DNA of 36,289 nucleotides from Magnetococcales bacterium (GCA_015231925.1 JADGAQ010000017.1:1-36289); one strand, 5' to 3'; shown: positions 24,869 to 33,802, counted from the stretch's first letter. Notes: generated by a model from the letters alone, not told the origin. Made by a program: numbers and translations.

Positions 24869-25888
24869 TCATTCAGCGTTCCTCTTGGGACGCTGATAGG
24901 AAGTGAAACGCTGCCCGAAGCGGGTGCGCAACATCCACCATTTGAACGCCGCTGCCGTCTCGATGGTCGGCGGCACCACCAATCGGTCCCACAGCCAAGC
25001 CCCCCGGCTGCCCCGATTGAGACCTCCGTTGGAGGTGAACAGCCTTTCGGCTCCCATCGCCTTCAGGATGGAATGGCTGTACTCGGTATAACAGCTCCCC
25101 GCTTGCCCGAAGGGGTATCCCAGCCAGTCCAGGGAGTGGGGAAGCTGCACCAGGCGAGCCTGATTGCGGCGGTACTCCTCCATGAGCTGTTCGTTGGGCA
25201 GCATACGCGCGTTGTAGTGGCTGTAGAGGTGATTGCCGAAAAAGACCCCGGTTTCCCCGGCCACCGCCAGCAGATCCTCTCGCGCCACGGCAGGTCCGGC
25301 ATAGTCCCGCACCGCCTCCATCACCCTCTCCGCCTCGCCACCCAAGGTCTTGAAGCAGGTTTCGACCAGCTCCGGCGTGGCAAAGAGAAAATCGGGGGCG
25401 GAGCAGTCCCGCATGGAATGGCCCTGGCGATGCCGGGACAAGCGTTCCCGAAAGGTCGGATGGTTACGTTCCAACCAATCCACCAGTGCCGGCCAGAAGA
25501 GTTCACCTTCCAACCAGCCGAAATTGAGGAAATTGATCGAAGGCACCCCCCGCTCGCGCAAGGCGGGAACCGCTTTATGGAAGTAACCCGAAGCACCGTC
25601 GTCAAAAGTGATCAACGCCGCCGGACGGGGAAACTTTCCCTCCAGGAATTCGGCGGGGGTCAGAACATGAAACAGCTCCCCGATGATGTCGATCTGTCGC
25701 TCGAAAACCCAGGGAAGAACGTTCAGGTCGTACTGGGAATAGAAGGGGCTGGGGCTTTCCGAAACCTGGTGGTAAAGAAATACGGCGGTCGTGTTGCCGA
25801 GGAGACTTCTGAAGAGGGCATTCGGAATATCAATATCCTGAACCAGTGACGAACGATAAATGTCTCTCAGGAGGCTAGACACTGGCAT
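24869..25888 (-). CDS. Polysaccharide deacetylase (NodB-like)
   Basis: This 339-residue carbohydrate esterase family 4 protein carries the metal-binding TFDDG at 94-98 and the H-x3-H pair at H220 and H224 (NHLYSH). A usual family order is kept, with LGYPFGQ near 270 standing for motif 3. There is no signal peptide, so it should act in the cytoplasm, perhaps on a sugar nucleotide or lipid-linked sugar. That is the case for several O-antigen cluster members. It starts inside the LuxC-like gene (14-base overlap) and ends 22 bases before the HpaI-like gene. Confidence 0.82.
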   Translation of the reverse strand: MPVSSLLRDIYRSSLVQDIDIPNALFRSLLGNTTAVFLYHQVSESPSPFYSQYDLNVLPWVFERQIDIIGELFHVLTPAEFLEGKFPRPAALITFDDGASGYFHKAVPALRERGVPSINFLNFGWLEGELFWPALVDWLERNHPTFRERLSRHRQGHSMRDCSAPDFLFATPELVETCFKTLGGEAERVMEAVRDYAGPAVAREDLLAVAGETGVFFGNHLYSHYNARMLPNEQLMEEYRRNQARLVQLPHSLDWLGYPFGQAGSCYTEYSHSILKAMGAERLFTSNGGLNRGSRGAWLWDRLVVPPTIETAAAFKWWMLRTRFGQRFTSYQRPKRNAE

Positions 25889-27119
25889 CCCCTTTTCGTT
25901 CCGCTGGAGGAAGGCAAAGCAACCGGCTGAAAGCTCTCAGAAGATCATGTCCATCCCAGATCGGGGCGAAATCCAGGGCTTCGCCGACGCGCTGAATCCG
26001 GTCTACCCCCTCCGGTCCCACCCGTCGCACCGAGGAACCGATGGCCTCGCGGGAGTATCCGAAGAGCGTCACGGTCTGATCCTTGCTCCGGGTCCAGGAG
26101 AAGAGGGCATCGAGATCCGCCAACCGGCTTTCGAAAAAGAGCCCCCCGCCGCAGTGGCGCTCACGGGGCATCGACCCCGGATCCTCAAACCAGAGGCGCT
26201 GCAGGTGAGCCGTCCCCCCCGGCAGAAGATGAACCCCCTCCACCGTCAGACCGATTGCCGCAGCGGCAACCTGTTTGTCCATGGCGACATGAGGCTGCCA
26301 CTCCGGTTTTTTCAGGTCGACAATCCGTTCCAGCTCCTGCCAGAAGAGGCGACGCGCCTCTTCCAGACCGGCTCCGGCCTCGCCGATCCAGAAGACCACC
26401 CGTGGCGAGGAGCAGGCCATTTGGCCAAACCAGTAGGCATCGTTATAGAAGCGTCCGGCCAGATCCGCCTTGTCCGTCAGGGCGAGGTAGGCCTCGACCC
26501 CCAGAGCGCACAGGGAAAAGCGATCCGGAAAGGTCAGTTCCGTGGCTCTCGGGGGCAAGGGCAGGCTCCTCAGATGAGCGACGGTCTCGTCCCCGCCCCA
26601 GAGAACCCGCATATTCACCTGCCGGGAGATGATTTCGCTCCAACCGTCGTCCCGCTCGTAGCGAACCACCAGGGTGCGCTCCCGAATGGCCCGGAAGGAC
26701 TCCTCCTCCAGCAACCCGGCCAGCAACTCCAGGAGAAGGTTCTGCTGCACGGAGTTCCGCGAAGAGAGCCGGACGATATTGATGTTGCCCATGAGCAGGG
26801 AGAGAAACCAGGAGTAGACGAAGAGCGTATCCACATTGCCCGGCGCGATATGGAAAACCACCCCCCTGGCCAGGCGTACTCCCCGGGTCTCATCCGTTAT
26901 CATCTCCCGTTGCAGTGCCAGCAGCCGGGGTCGCCGCATCCAGAAGGCCAGCGCCATCAGCTCAGGGTGGGGCCGAAAGCGCCAATCCTTCAGAATGGAC
27001 GCCGAAACCGCCTCCACGAAAGCGATCGTCTCGTCGGCAAAGGGCTGCAGGGGTTTCTGAGCCAACACCGTCTGCAAGCTGCCCGAAGCCGGAAGAAGCC
27101 GATGCAGCGGATTAGACAC
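25875..27119 (-). CDS. LuxC-family acyl-CoA/acyl-enzyme reductase
   Basis: This 414-residue NADPH-dependent acyl reductase is of the LuxC type. Family features are HIAPGNVDTLFVYS (90-103), the MGNINIVRLSSRNS stretch (110-123) that binds cofactor in the aldehyde dehydrogenase-like fold, and the presumed catalytic C236 in MACSSPRVVFW. LuxC accepts an acyl group from LuxE or acyl-CoA and reduces it to an aldehyde. It overlaps the LuxE-like gene by 8 bases. No luciferase genes (luxAB) are in the window; the product is probably an aldehyde used on a sugar or amine. Confidence 0.85.
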   Translation of the reverse strand: MSNPLHRLLPASGSLQTVLAQKPLQPFADETIAFVEAVSASILKDWRFRPHPELMALAFWMRRPRLLALQREMITDETRGVRLARGVVFHIAPGNVDTLFVYSWFLSLLMGNINIVRLSSRNSVQQNLLLELLAGLLEEESFRAIRERTLVVRYERDDGWSEIISRQVNMRVLWGGDETVAHLRSLPLPPRATELTFPDRFSLCALGVEAYLALTDKADLAGRFYNDAYWFGQMACSSPRVVFWIGEAGAGLEEARRLFWQELERIVDLKKPEWQPHVAMDKQVAAAAIGLTVEGVHLLPGGTAHLQRLWFEDPGSMPRERHCGGGLFFESRLADLDALFSWTRSKDQTVTLFGYSREAIGSSVRRVGPEGVDRIQRVGEALDFAPIWDGHDLLRAFSRLLCLPPAERKGDASV

Positions 27120-28209
27120 GGGTCACCTCGGAAAAGGTGTCGCTGCAGCCTCGGGCCTCCGCCCGGGGAATGCGCCCCAGCACCCGGAAATAGCGCCCCT
27201 TCCGACCGCAGGAACAGTCATCCTCTCCCAGCACCACGCCCAGATCCTCGGTCAACAGGGCATGGCCGGGATAGCTGCCGGGCAGGATGGAAAAGAGTTC
27301 GATCACCCCTTCCCGTCCCTGGGGCAACACCCGCCAGTCGTAGGGATCCCGCACGAGGATATCCGAAAAGATCGAGGCGTGCAGCACCCCCTGCTCACAC
27401 TCCATGAAAATGGAACCGACCTGTTCGACCATGCCGTAGAAGTTGGCTATCCGGGAGAGCCCGCAAGCCTCCCTGAGCGCCGCCTTGAAGGTGTCATTGT
27501 CCACCGCCTGGTCGATCAGCTTCTTCCAGCCGCCGCTGTGAATCAACAGGCCCCGGCTCAAATCCACGGGGCGGGGGGCGCCGGCCAACGCCTTGTAGAA
27601 GTGTTGCCAGACCATGAAGGTGAAACCGAAAAGCAGGATCGGCCCTTCGGGATGACGTTCCAAAAAGGCTTCCAGCCCCTGCCAATCCGGATTCATGGCC
27701 TCGTCGAGCAGGTAGAAGTGGTCCCTGCCGAAGTTGAGCATGCCCAGAATGCCCGCACCACGCGCCGAAAAAGAGCGCCGGTCCTTCACCACTCCGGCAT
27801 GATCCACCAGAATCATGGGCAAGCGCCGCCCACCGATAAAGTCCTTCAGGATGCTGGCCAGAACCCGGGTCTGCGCCATGGCCGTCTCCCGATCCAGATG
27901 GATGCGGGAAGGTTGACCCGTGGTGCCCGAGGAGGTCAACACCTTGAAGGCCGATTCGGCAGGCATACTTTTCAGATCGAACTCCTTGAAAAGTCTTACC
28001 GGGAGATACGGCGCCTCTTCCAAAGTCCCGAAATCCTCATCACAACCCATGGCGGTGAGCAAACGCCCGTATTCGGGGCAGGACCGGGCATGGAAACGCT
28101 GCAATCTGCCGATATGCTCCTGAAGGAATGCCCGTTTGGCCTCCCTGGGCAGACCATAGGGAGACTGCTGCCAAAACGCGCTATCCGTCTGGAGAGGACT
28201 CTCCGTCAT
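27112..28209 (-). CDS. LuxE-family acyl-protein synthetase
   Basis: This 365-residue adenylate-forming enzyme has the LuxE pattern: LPVRLFKEFDL near 70, the ATP-binding TSSGTTGQPSRIHLDRET near 92-109, and a C-terminal CSCGRKGRYFRVLGRIPRAE. C355, 10 residues from the end, sits where luminous-bacteria LuxE carries its acylated cysteine. LuxE activates a fatty acid with ATP and hands it to LuxC. It lies between the AMP ligase (4-base overlap) and LuxC-like gene (8-base overlap), so an enzyme complex is plausible. The chain length of the acid is unknown. Confidence 0.85.
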   Translation of the reverse strand: MTESPLQTDSAFWQQSPYGLPREAKRAFLQEHIGRLQRFHARSCPEYGRLLTAMGCDEDFGTLEEAPYLPVRLFKEFDLKSMPAESAFKVLTSSGTTGQPSRIHLDRETAMAQTRVLASILKDFIGGRRLPMILVDHAGVVKDRRSFSARGAGILGMLNFGRDHFYLLDEAMNPDWQGLEAFLERHPEGPILLFGFTFMVWQHFYKALAGAPRPVDLSRGLLIHSGGWKKLIDQAVDNDTFKAALREACGLSRIANFYGMVEQVGSIFMECEQGVLHASIFSDILVRDPYDWRVLPQGREGVIELFSILPGSYPGHALLTEDLGVVLGEDDCSCGRKGRYFRVLGRIPRAEARGCSDTFSEVTRV

Positions 28210-29609
28210 GACAATTGCCCGGCAAAAAGGTTGTCATACAGAAGTTTGCCTGCGGCGGACCGCGGGAAAACCGCCACTTCGATACACCGGATCACCGAAT
28301 GGTGCAGGCCAAAACGACGGGACAGCTCCGCCGGGAGCCGATCCACCGCCTGTCCGGGAAGCAAGGCCACGGCCAGGAGATTGTCCCGCCCGCCGCAGGC
28401 GCAGTCCCAGCCGCCATCCAGCAACTCCTTCTCCACCTCATCCAGGTTGAGCCGCTGCCCGTGGAGCTTGATAAACCGTTTGGTGCGACCGGTGATGAAA
28501 TAGTCCCCCTCTTCATCGACGCGCCCCAAATCCCCGGTGGCCAGACGCCCCCCCAGCTCATCCCCCCGCGCCAGATCGGCACGGCTTTCCGCCAGTCCCA
28601 GCATGACATTGGGGCCTCGATAGATCAACTCCCCCTCTTCACCCGGCTCCACGGGACGTCCATCCCGTTCCAGACTCAGATTGCCGCCCGGAATGGCCTG
28701 GCCGATGCTGCCCGGTTTGGACAACACCTTGTCGGGATGCAGATAGGCGATTCGGGCCGTAGCCTCCGTCTGTCCGTACATGACGAAAAAGCGCCGACCG
28801 TGTTGCCGGGCCTGTTCCCCGAAACGACGCACGGCATCGGCCTCCAATCGCCCGCCCGCCTGGGTCAGGGTCTTCAGATGGGGCAGTGCCATGCCCGAAA
28901 AGCGCAGGCGCTCCAGCATGCCGTAGGTATAGGGCACTCCCGCCAGAGAGGTGGCTCGCTCCTGCCGACAAAACGCCCAGAACTCACGACTGACCAGCGA
29001 ACGCCCGGTCATCAGCAGCGTTGCCCCCGCCGCAAGGTGGCTGTTGACCACCGAAAGACCGTAGGAATAGTGCATCGGCAACGTGGTGACGGGGCGTTCC
29101 CCGGGATGAAGCTGCAAATAGGCCACGATGGCCTCGGCATTGGCCTGCAACGCCGTGCCCGCCAGGCGAACCGCCTTGGGACTGCCGGTGGATCCCGATG
29201 TGGTCAGCAACAGGGCCAGGGAGGGATGAATCACCACCTCCTCCCGTGAGGAAAGCGGGAACAAGCCGTGGCCGTGGGAGGAAATAAGGGCATCAGGCCC
29301 ACGGGAAAGTGGCTGCCAGACCCAGGATGGGCCGTACAAGGCCTGCAGATGGGCCGCCCGTTCCGGCTGAAGCTCCTCGTCCAGAAGCATCAGGGCATGT
29401 CCGGCCCGCAGACCGGCCAGATAACCAATCAGGGAGCCCGTGGTGTTACGCAGGCGTAAAAAACCGAGAACCTTGCCCGGCCAACGCTCCAGACTCCGGG
29501 CCACACGCTCCACTTCCGCATCCAGTTCCCGGTAGTTCAGCCCTGGACCGCCCTCTTCCAGAACGGCGGGGTGAGCCCCATGAACGGCCAACCGATTCCA
29601 GAAACTCAT
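28206..29609 (-). CDS. AMP-dependent acyl ligase (acyl-CoA/ACP synthetase)
   Basis: This 467-residue class I adenylate-forming enzyme is shorter than the usual 500-550. The phosphate loop LLLTTSGSTGSPKAVRL lies near 140-156, YGQTEATARI near 275, then TGDLGRVDEEGDYFITGR and KRFIKLHGQRLNLDEVE at the hinge. A C-terminal catalytic lysine is present in RSAAGKLLYDN. It activates a carboxylic acid as acyl-AMP and passes it to CoA or, given the acyl carrier protein two genes upstream, to its phosphopantetheine arm. It overlaps both neighbours by four bases. Confidence 0.85.
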   Translation of the reverse strand: MSFWNRLAVHGAHPAVLEEGGPGLNYRELDAEVERVARSLERWPGKVLGFLRLRNTTGSLIGYLAGLRAGHALMLLDEELQPERAAHLQALYGPSWVWQPLSRGPDALISSHGHGLFPLSSREEVVIHPSLALLLTTSGSTGSPKAVRLAGTALQANAEAIVAYLQLHPGERPVTTLPMHYSYGLSVVNSHLAAGATLLMTGRSLVSREFWAFCRQERATSLAGVPYTYGMLERLRFSGMALPHLKTLTQAGGRLEADAVRRFGEQARQHGRRFFVMYGQTEATARIAYLHPDKVLSKPGSIGQAIPGGNLSLERDGRPVEPGEEGELIYRGPNVMLGLAESRADLARGDELGGRLATGDLGRVDEEGDYFITGRTKRFIKLHGQRLNLDEVEKELLDGGWDCACGGRDNLLAVALLPGQAVDRLPAELSRRFGLHHSVIRCIEVAVFPRSAAGKLLYDNLFAGQLS

Positions 29610-30346
29610 AAAGTCATCATCCCGTCGACGCCGATGACCTGCCCGCTGATATAGCGCGCCTTTTCGGAAGCCAGGAACAGAATCAGCTCCGCCACCTCTT
29701 CGGGCGTTCCCGCCCGGCGCATGCGAATGCTGTTCAAGCGTTTTTCCCGATCCGCTGCGGACAGATGTTCCGTCATATCGGTGGCGATGAAACCCGGAGC
29801 TACCGCGTTGACCCGAATGTTCAGAGGCGCCAGCTCCTTGGCCGCAGAACGGGTCAGGCCGATCACCGCCGACTTGGTGGCGGCATAGGCCGACAGACCC
29901 TCCGCACCCTCGATACCCATGATGGAGGTCAGGTTGATGATGCAGCCGGCCTTGCGCCGCATCATGAACCGTGTCGCCAGTTGCATCATCTGGAAGGTGC
30001 CCAGGAAATTGGTTCGCACCATCTCCTCAAGTGGCGCCTGGGCCATCATGCCCAATAAACCACCGTGCAACACGCCCGCATTGTTCACCAAAACGCCCAG
30101 ATTTTTGGCGCGCTCCCCCAAGGAGAGAAACAGCTCCTTGCACGCTGCGGCATCCCCGACATCGAAGGCCCGAAAATCCACGGCAACACCGTAGGCCTGA
30201 TGCAGGGCAGCCGCCCTGTCAGCCAATGCCGGCTCGGAACGTCCCGTCAGAATCAAGGGGTGCCCCAGCCGGGCGAAGCCTTCCGCCACCGCCGCACCAA
30301 TACCCCGCGACGCTCCGGTGATCAGGACCTGCTCCAGCTCACTCAT
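29606..30346 (-). CDS. FabG-like short-chain dehydrogenase
   Basis: This 246-residue NADPH-dependent reductase has TGASRGIGAAVAEGF (about 10-24), NNAG near 89, a catalytic Ser in NLTSIMG and Y154/K158 in SAYAATK, plus NAVAPGFIATDMT, which is typical of 3-oxoacyl-ACP reductases. ATG 30346 overlaps the acyl carrier protein stop by 8 bases; a TTG three bases earlier is in frame but less likely. With ACP and ligase genes on each side it probably reduces a 3-keto group on an ACP-bound acyl chain, perhaps making a 3-hydroxyacyl substituent. Confidence 0.85.
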   Translation of the reverse strand: MSELEQVLITGASRGIGAAVAEGFARLGHPLILTGRSEPALADRAAALHQAYGVAVDFRAFDVGDAAACKELFLSLGERAKNLGVLVNNAGVLHGGLLGMMAQAPLEEMVRTNFLGTFQMMQLATRFMMRRKAGCIINLTSIMGIEGAEGLSAYAATKSAVIGLTRSAAKELAPLNIRVNAVAPGFIATDMTEHLSAADREKRLNSIRMRRAGTPEEVAELILFLASEKARYISGQVIGVDGMMTL

Positions 30347-30590
30347 CAAACGCGATACCGTACTTGGCCAGAATGGCGAGCGCCTTGCCGAAGGAGCTCA
30401 AGTCGATCACATCATCGGTATCCATCATGATCCCGAAAGCATCGTCCAGGTTGGCGATCATGGCCATGTGGGCAATGGAATCCCACTGGGGAATGGTATT
30501 ATAGGAGAGACTTTCCACCACCTGGCTTTCCGGAATACCCAGCGATTCGGCAAACAGACGTTTCAGTTTGAGATAATTTGCACTGGCCAT
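30339..30590 (-). CDS. Acyl carrier protein
   Basis: This 83-residue, acidic, helical carrier has a phosphopantetheine attachment serine at S38 in PQWDSIAHM (the family has DSL at this site). It lacks the high acidity of housekeeping AcpP and its segment around residue 27 differs, so it is a dedicated carrier. GGGAG lies ahead of ATG 30590; an earlier in-frame ATG at 30620 is inside the acetyltransferase gene and is rejected. It lies directly before the FabG-like and ligase genes, with a 17-base gap after the acetyltransferase. Confidence 0.85.
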   Translation of the reverse strand: MASANYLKLKRLFAESLGIPESQVVESLSYNTIPQWDSIAHMAMIANLDDAFGIMMDTDDVIDLSSFGKALAILAKYGIAFDE

Positions 30591-30607
30591 CGTATTCTCC
30601 CGAAGAA

Positions 30608-31495
30608 TCAGGCGACCCATTCCGAATAGAGATTATCGAAATCCGCCGCATGAAGGGTCTGACTCAGATATTGTTGCCGGTTGACATCGAGGAAGTCCCA
30701 GGCCAGCCAGGGTCTGCGCCCCCCCAGATGCCGCAAAGCCACCCGCGTATGCAAGGCCCGATAACGCCACAGCAAGTGTCGCTTCACCAAATCGAGATTG
30801 GCAAGCAGAATTTCCGCATCGGAAACATAGAGAAGCGTGGCTGCCAGAAGTGGCTGCAAGAAATGGGGTGCGATGCGGAAAAAGACCAGGGCGGAGCGTT
30901 GCGGTGTACCCACGATCAGCCGTCGCGTGCCCACCATGCTGGGCATATTGTCGTGATCGTGCAGAATCCGCACCACCTCGGCGGGCAAACCCTCTTTCAG
31001 GAGGTCAACCTCCTCGGTGCATAACCCGCCCCCTTTCAGCCGTGGCAGAAACAGGTGCGGAATGCCGACGCTGGCATTGTCGAGGAATTGAAACTTCAAC
31101 CGCTCGTAAAGACGCACCACATGGGCACTCGGAGAGAGGCTGGTGACATGGAAACCGGGCTGTTTCAACAAAGCCTGCATCAGCTTCAGACTGTGGGCCC
31201 GATACGGCTCCAGCACCACCCAACTGGTCAGATTGAGAAGGCGTTCCTCGCGCCCCCGGATCAGGCGACGGGAATAGATGGCCCCCAGAACCCCGACCAA
31301 ACGCTCACCATCGCGCAACAAGTAACCGTTATTGGGTTTGTCGGGATCCCAGTCATGGCAAAAGGCGCGCTGGCAGGGAAGGAGCCCCATGGTGGTGGCG
31401 TGATGCTCCCGAATGAAGGCGCACACTTCGGCAATATCCTGGTCGCGGATCGGTTCGAGGACAGGAGCCGAAAGAGTCATCTCGCCATTCACCAT
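30608..31495 (-). CDS. GNAT-like acetyltransferase
   Basis: This 295-residue protein has a GCN5-type N-acetyltransferase layout in its first 150 residues: EPIRDQDIAEVCAFIREHH, NNGYLLRDGERLVGVLGAI, then VVLEPYRAHSLKLMQALLK. The acetyl-CoA loop Q/RxxGxG/A is not crisp, so family assignment is moderate. The second half is unfamiliar and ends in WAWDFLDVNRQQYL-like aromatic residues. ATG 31495 has AGGATGG upstream; ATG 31480 is possible. With a PseB-type dehydratase upstream it could acylate an amino sugar, using the ACP or acetyl-CoA. That is inference from position. Confidence 0.6.
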   Translation of the reverse strand: MVNGEMTLSAPVLEPIRDQDIAEVCAFIREHHATTMGLLPCQRAFCHDWDPDKPNNGYLLRDGERLVGVLGAIYSRRLIRGREERLLNLTSWVVLEPYRAHSLKLMQALLKQPGFHVTSLSPSAHVVRLYERLKFQFLDNASVGIPHLFLPRLKGGGLCTEEVDLLKEGLPAEVVRILHDHDNMPSMVGTRRLIVGTPQRSALVFFRIAPHFLQPLLAATLLYVSDAEILLANLDLVKRHLLWRYRALHTRVALRHLGGRRPWLAWDFLDVNRQQYLSQTLHAADFDNLYSEWVA

Positions 31496-31550
31496 CCTGC
31501 TGTTCCATCCTGGGCCAAATCCCGAAGGAGACGATCCCTCCCCGATGAGC

Positions 31551-32570
31551 TCAACTCATGACTGAGTCGTTGCGTACGGCCAACTGGCACTCCAGAACCC
31601 GGACCGCATGGGAAACCGGCGTAACGGGCGCACCTCCGCAAGCCATCGCTTCCAGAACATGCCGGGTCTGCCGCAGATACATGAGGTTCAAATCGGCTTC
31701 ATGCACGGGAAACAGGCTCTCCTTGCGCTCCCGCGCATCGAAAAGACGTACTTCACCGGTACGCATATCCCATTCCAGGGTGCCTTGATCTCCGGAGATG
31801 TGATAACGGCGGCGATACTCCCGCTGAATGTAGTCCATGTGAATCGTGGCCAGCGCCCCCGACTCAACCTGCAAGGCAACCACCGCCACATCTTCGGTGC
31901 TGATTTCCAGAGAGCCGCTGTGATGCACCATACCGTGGAGCCGTTTCACGGGCCCCAAAAGCCAGGTGACATAGTCCAGTTCGTGGGAGTCGAAGACCAC
32001 CCCCCCCTGAAGGTCGGCACGGGCGGAATAGCCGTGGCGATAATCTTCCCACGGGTGCCAGTCCGGCAACCACTGGCCGGTCAAGACCTGCATCCCGGTC
32101 ACCCGCCCGACAGCGCCACGACCAAGCAGATCGTGCAGGGTCTGCAAAGCCGGATGGAACTTCCAGTTGGAGCCGACATGGGCAAAGAGCCCTCGGGAGG
32201 TGATCTCCCCTTCCAACCGCCTGGCTGCTTCCAGGTCCGTGCCCAGAGGTTTTTCGATCAACTGATGGCAACCCTGCCGGGCACAAAAAAGGGACTGTTC
32301 CAGATGAAAACGATTCGGACTGGCCACCACGACCAGGCCCACTCCGGCCAGGCAGGCTTCATCCAGCCGATCGTAGCACCGGCCGCCGATCTCTTCGACA
32401 AATCGATCGCGGCGTCCCGCATCAGGGTCCATGCCGACCAGATCGACAACCCCCAGCGCTTTGAGATTCCGACTGTGACGCATCCCGATGGAGCCAAGCC
32501 CCAGTACAGCCACCCGTCCCTGCCAAAGTCCCGTTTCCATGGTGCCACTCATCGAAGGCGATTCCGTCAT
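31551..32570 (-). CDS. Gfo/Idh/MocA-family sugar dehydrogenase (second)
   Basis: This protein has 339 residues from ATG 32570, preceded by GATGGGTGGG. A TTG further upstream (32621) is in frame but weaker. It shows a Rossmann loop VLGLGSIGMRHSRNL at about 23-37, the EKPLGTDLEA signature and GGVVFDSHELDYVTWL with the conserved Asp and His. Related enzymes oxidise UDP-GlcNAc derivatives or reduce keto sugars for O-antigen or legionaminic-type sugars. It follows the PseB-like gene, whose keto product is a plausible substrate. It is a distant relative of, not a copy of, the oxidoreductase at 22119-23180. Confidence 0.82.
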   Translation of the reverse strand: MTESPSMSGTMETGLWQGRVAVLGLGSIGMRHSRNLKALGVVDLVGMDPDAGRRDRFVEEIGGRCYDRLDEACLAGVGLVVVASPNRFHLEQSLFCARQGCHQLIEKPLGTDLEAARRLEGEITSRGLFAHVGSNWKFHPALQTLHDLLGRGAVGRVTGMQVLTGQWLPDWHPWEDYRHGYSARADLQGGVVFDSHELDYVTWLLGPVKRLHGMVHHSGSLEISTEDVAVVALQVESGALATIHMDYIQREYRRRYHISGDQGTLEWDMRTGEVRLFDARERKESLFPVHEADLNLMYLRQTRHVLEAMACGGAPVTPVSHAVRVLECQLAVRNDSVMS

Positions 32571-32624
32571 CCCACCCATCGTTCCCGGTCCGGCCCAGCA
32601 CTCCCCACTGCCAATCCGCAAGGA

Positions 32625-33671
32625 TCAGCAGGTTCCATCCGGGCTGCCGTCGGCCCGCCAACGCGATCCTTCGATGGAATAGTCCTCGGAAATCTGATCC
32701 AGCATGGAACGCAACCCCTCGACATCCACAAAGTGGGGATTGGTATTGGAAACATAGAGATAACCGTCCGCACAGGGGGTGGCCTCGGGATGTTTGGCGA
32801 TCATCTGCTTGAGCATGTGGGGTTGGGTCTGGACCACGAAGCGATCCTCGAATTCCAAGGCGTTGCGGGCCTCGTCCTCGCTGATGAGAATCTCATGGAG
32901 TTTTTCCCCCGGACGAATGCCCACGATCTTCAACTCGCACTCGGGGCAGATGGCCTGGGCCAGATCAGTCACCTTCATGGAGGGGATCTTGGGCACGAAA
33001 ATCTCCCCGCCCGTCGATTGGGCCAGGGAGGAGAGGACAAAATCAACGCCCTGTTCGAGGGTGATCCAAAACCGGGTCATACGGGGGTCGGTAATGGGCA
33101 GAACGCCGGTTTTTTTGCGCTCCTGGAAAAAAGGCACCACCGAGCCGCGACTGCCCACCACGTTGCCATAACGAACGACGGAAAAGGCGGTACCCCGAAA
33201 GCCGCTGTAGACCATGGCGGCGCAAAACAGCTTGTCCGAACAGAGTTTGGTGGCCCCGTAGAGATTGGCCGGATTGCAGGCCTTGTCCGTAGAGAGTGCC
33301 AATACCTTGGACACGTTGTTCTGCAGAGCGGCATCGATGATATTCATCGCGCCGTTGATATTGGTCTTGATGAATTCGGAGGGATTGTACTCCGCAGCGG
33401 GAACCTGCTTCAGAGCGGCGGCATGGATGACATAATCGACGCCGTTGAAGGCCCGCATCAGGCGATCACGGTCCCGCACGTCCCCCAGCCAATATCGAAT
33501 GCAGGGGTAACGGTCCATGCTGAAATACTGGGACATTTCGAACTGCTTCAATTCGTCCCGACTGAAAACGATCAGTTTTTCGGGTTGATAGCGTTCCAGG
33601 ATACGCTTGATGCACTTTTTGCCGAAAGAGCCCGTTCCGCCCGTAACCAATACCACCTTGCCGTTGAACAT
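32625..33671 (-). CDS. pseB: UDP-GlcNAc 4,6-dehydratase, PseB type
   Basis: This 348-residue short-chain dehydrogenase-like sugar nucleotide dehydratase belongs to the PseB/FlaA1 branch: VTGGTGSFGKKCIKRIL (8-24), VFSRDELKQFEM, DVRDRDRLMRAF, AALKQVPAAEYNPSEFIKTN, STDKACNPANLYGATKL and VRYGNVVGSRGSVVPFF. PseB turns UDP-GlcNAc into the 4-keto-6-deoxy sugar that begins pseudaminic acid synthesis. AGGAG lies 8 bases ahead of ATG 33671. It is the first gene of the long minus-strand run. No PseC aminotransferase, PseG or PseI is in the window, so the intermediate may go elsewhere. Confidence 0.88.
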   Translation of the reverse strand: MFNGKVVLVTGGTGSFGKKCIKRILERYQPEKLIVFSRDELKQFEMSQYFSMDRYPCIRYWLGDVRDRDRLMRAFNGVDYVIHAAALKQVPAAEYNPSEFIKTNINGAMNIIDAALQNNVSKVLALSTDKACNPANLYGATKLCSDKLFCAAMVYSGFRGTAFSVVRYGNVVGSRGSVVPFFQERKKTGVLPITDPRMTRFWITLEQGVDFVLSSLAQSTGGEIFVPKIPSMKVTDLAQAICPECELKIVGIRPGEKLHEILISEDEARNALEFEDRFVVQTQPHMLKQMIAKHPEATPCADGYLYVSNTNPHFVDVEGLRSMLDQISEDYSIEGSRWRADGSPDGTC

Positions 33672-33802
33672 ATCCCATGCTCCTGAAAGACCCGTAATCC
33701 CGTTCTCCGAATCGAACCGGGGGAGTCTAGCAAATCTTTTTTCAGAAAGCAGCATTTCCTGCTACATTCCACGCCGGGAATTGTACATTTCGAGAGGGAA
33801 TC
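33672..33802. promoter_or_regulatory. Divergent promoter region for the pseB operon and the permease
   Basis: These 131 bases separate the minus-strand sugar operon from the plus-strand permease gene. On the minus strand TGCTAGACT (33732-33724) reads as an extended -10 with a weak -35, giving a leader of about 46 bases to ATG 33671. On the plus strand I see only an isolated TACATT candidate and no full promoter. Confidence 0.4.

Noticed and set aside
25875-28209. A bioluminescence (lux) operon
   Set aside because: LuxC- and LuxE-type genes are present, but luxA, luxB and luxD are not, and the neighbours are sugar and ACP genes.
31608-33686. A 692-residue open frame on the plus strand opposite pseB and the second Gfo/Idh gene
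   Set aside because: It is a shadow frame; the minus-strand genes show full motifs and ribosome sites, and this frame is His/Gly/Gln-rich without recognisable domains.
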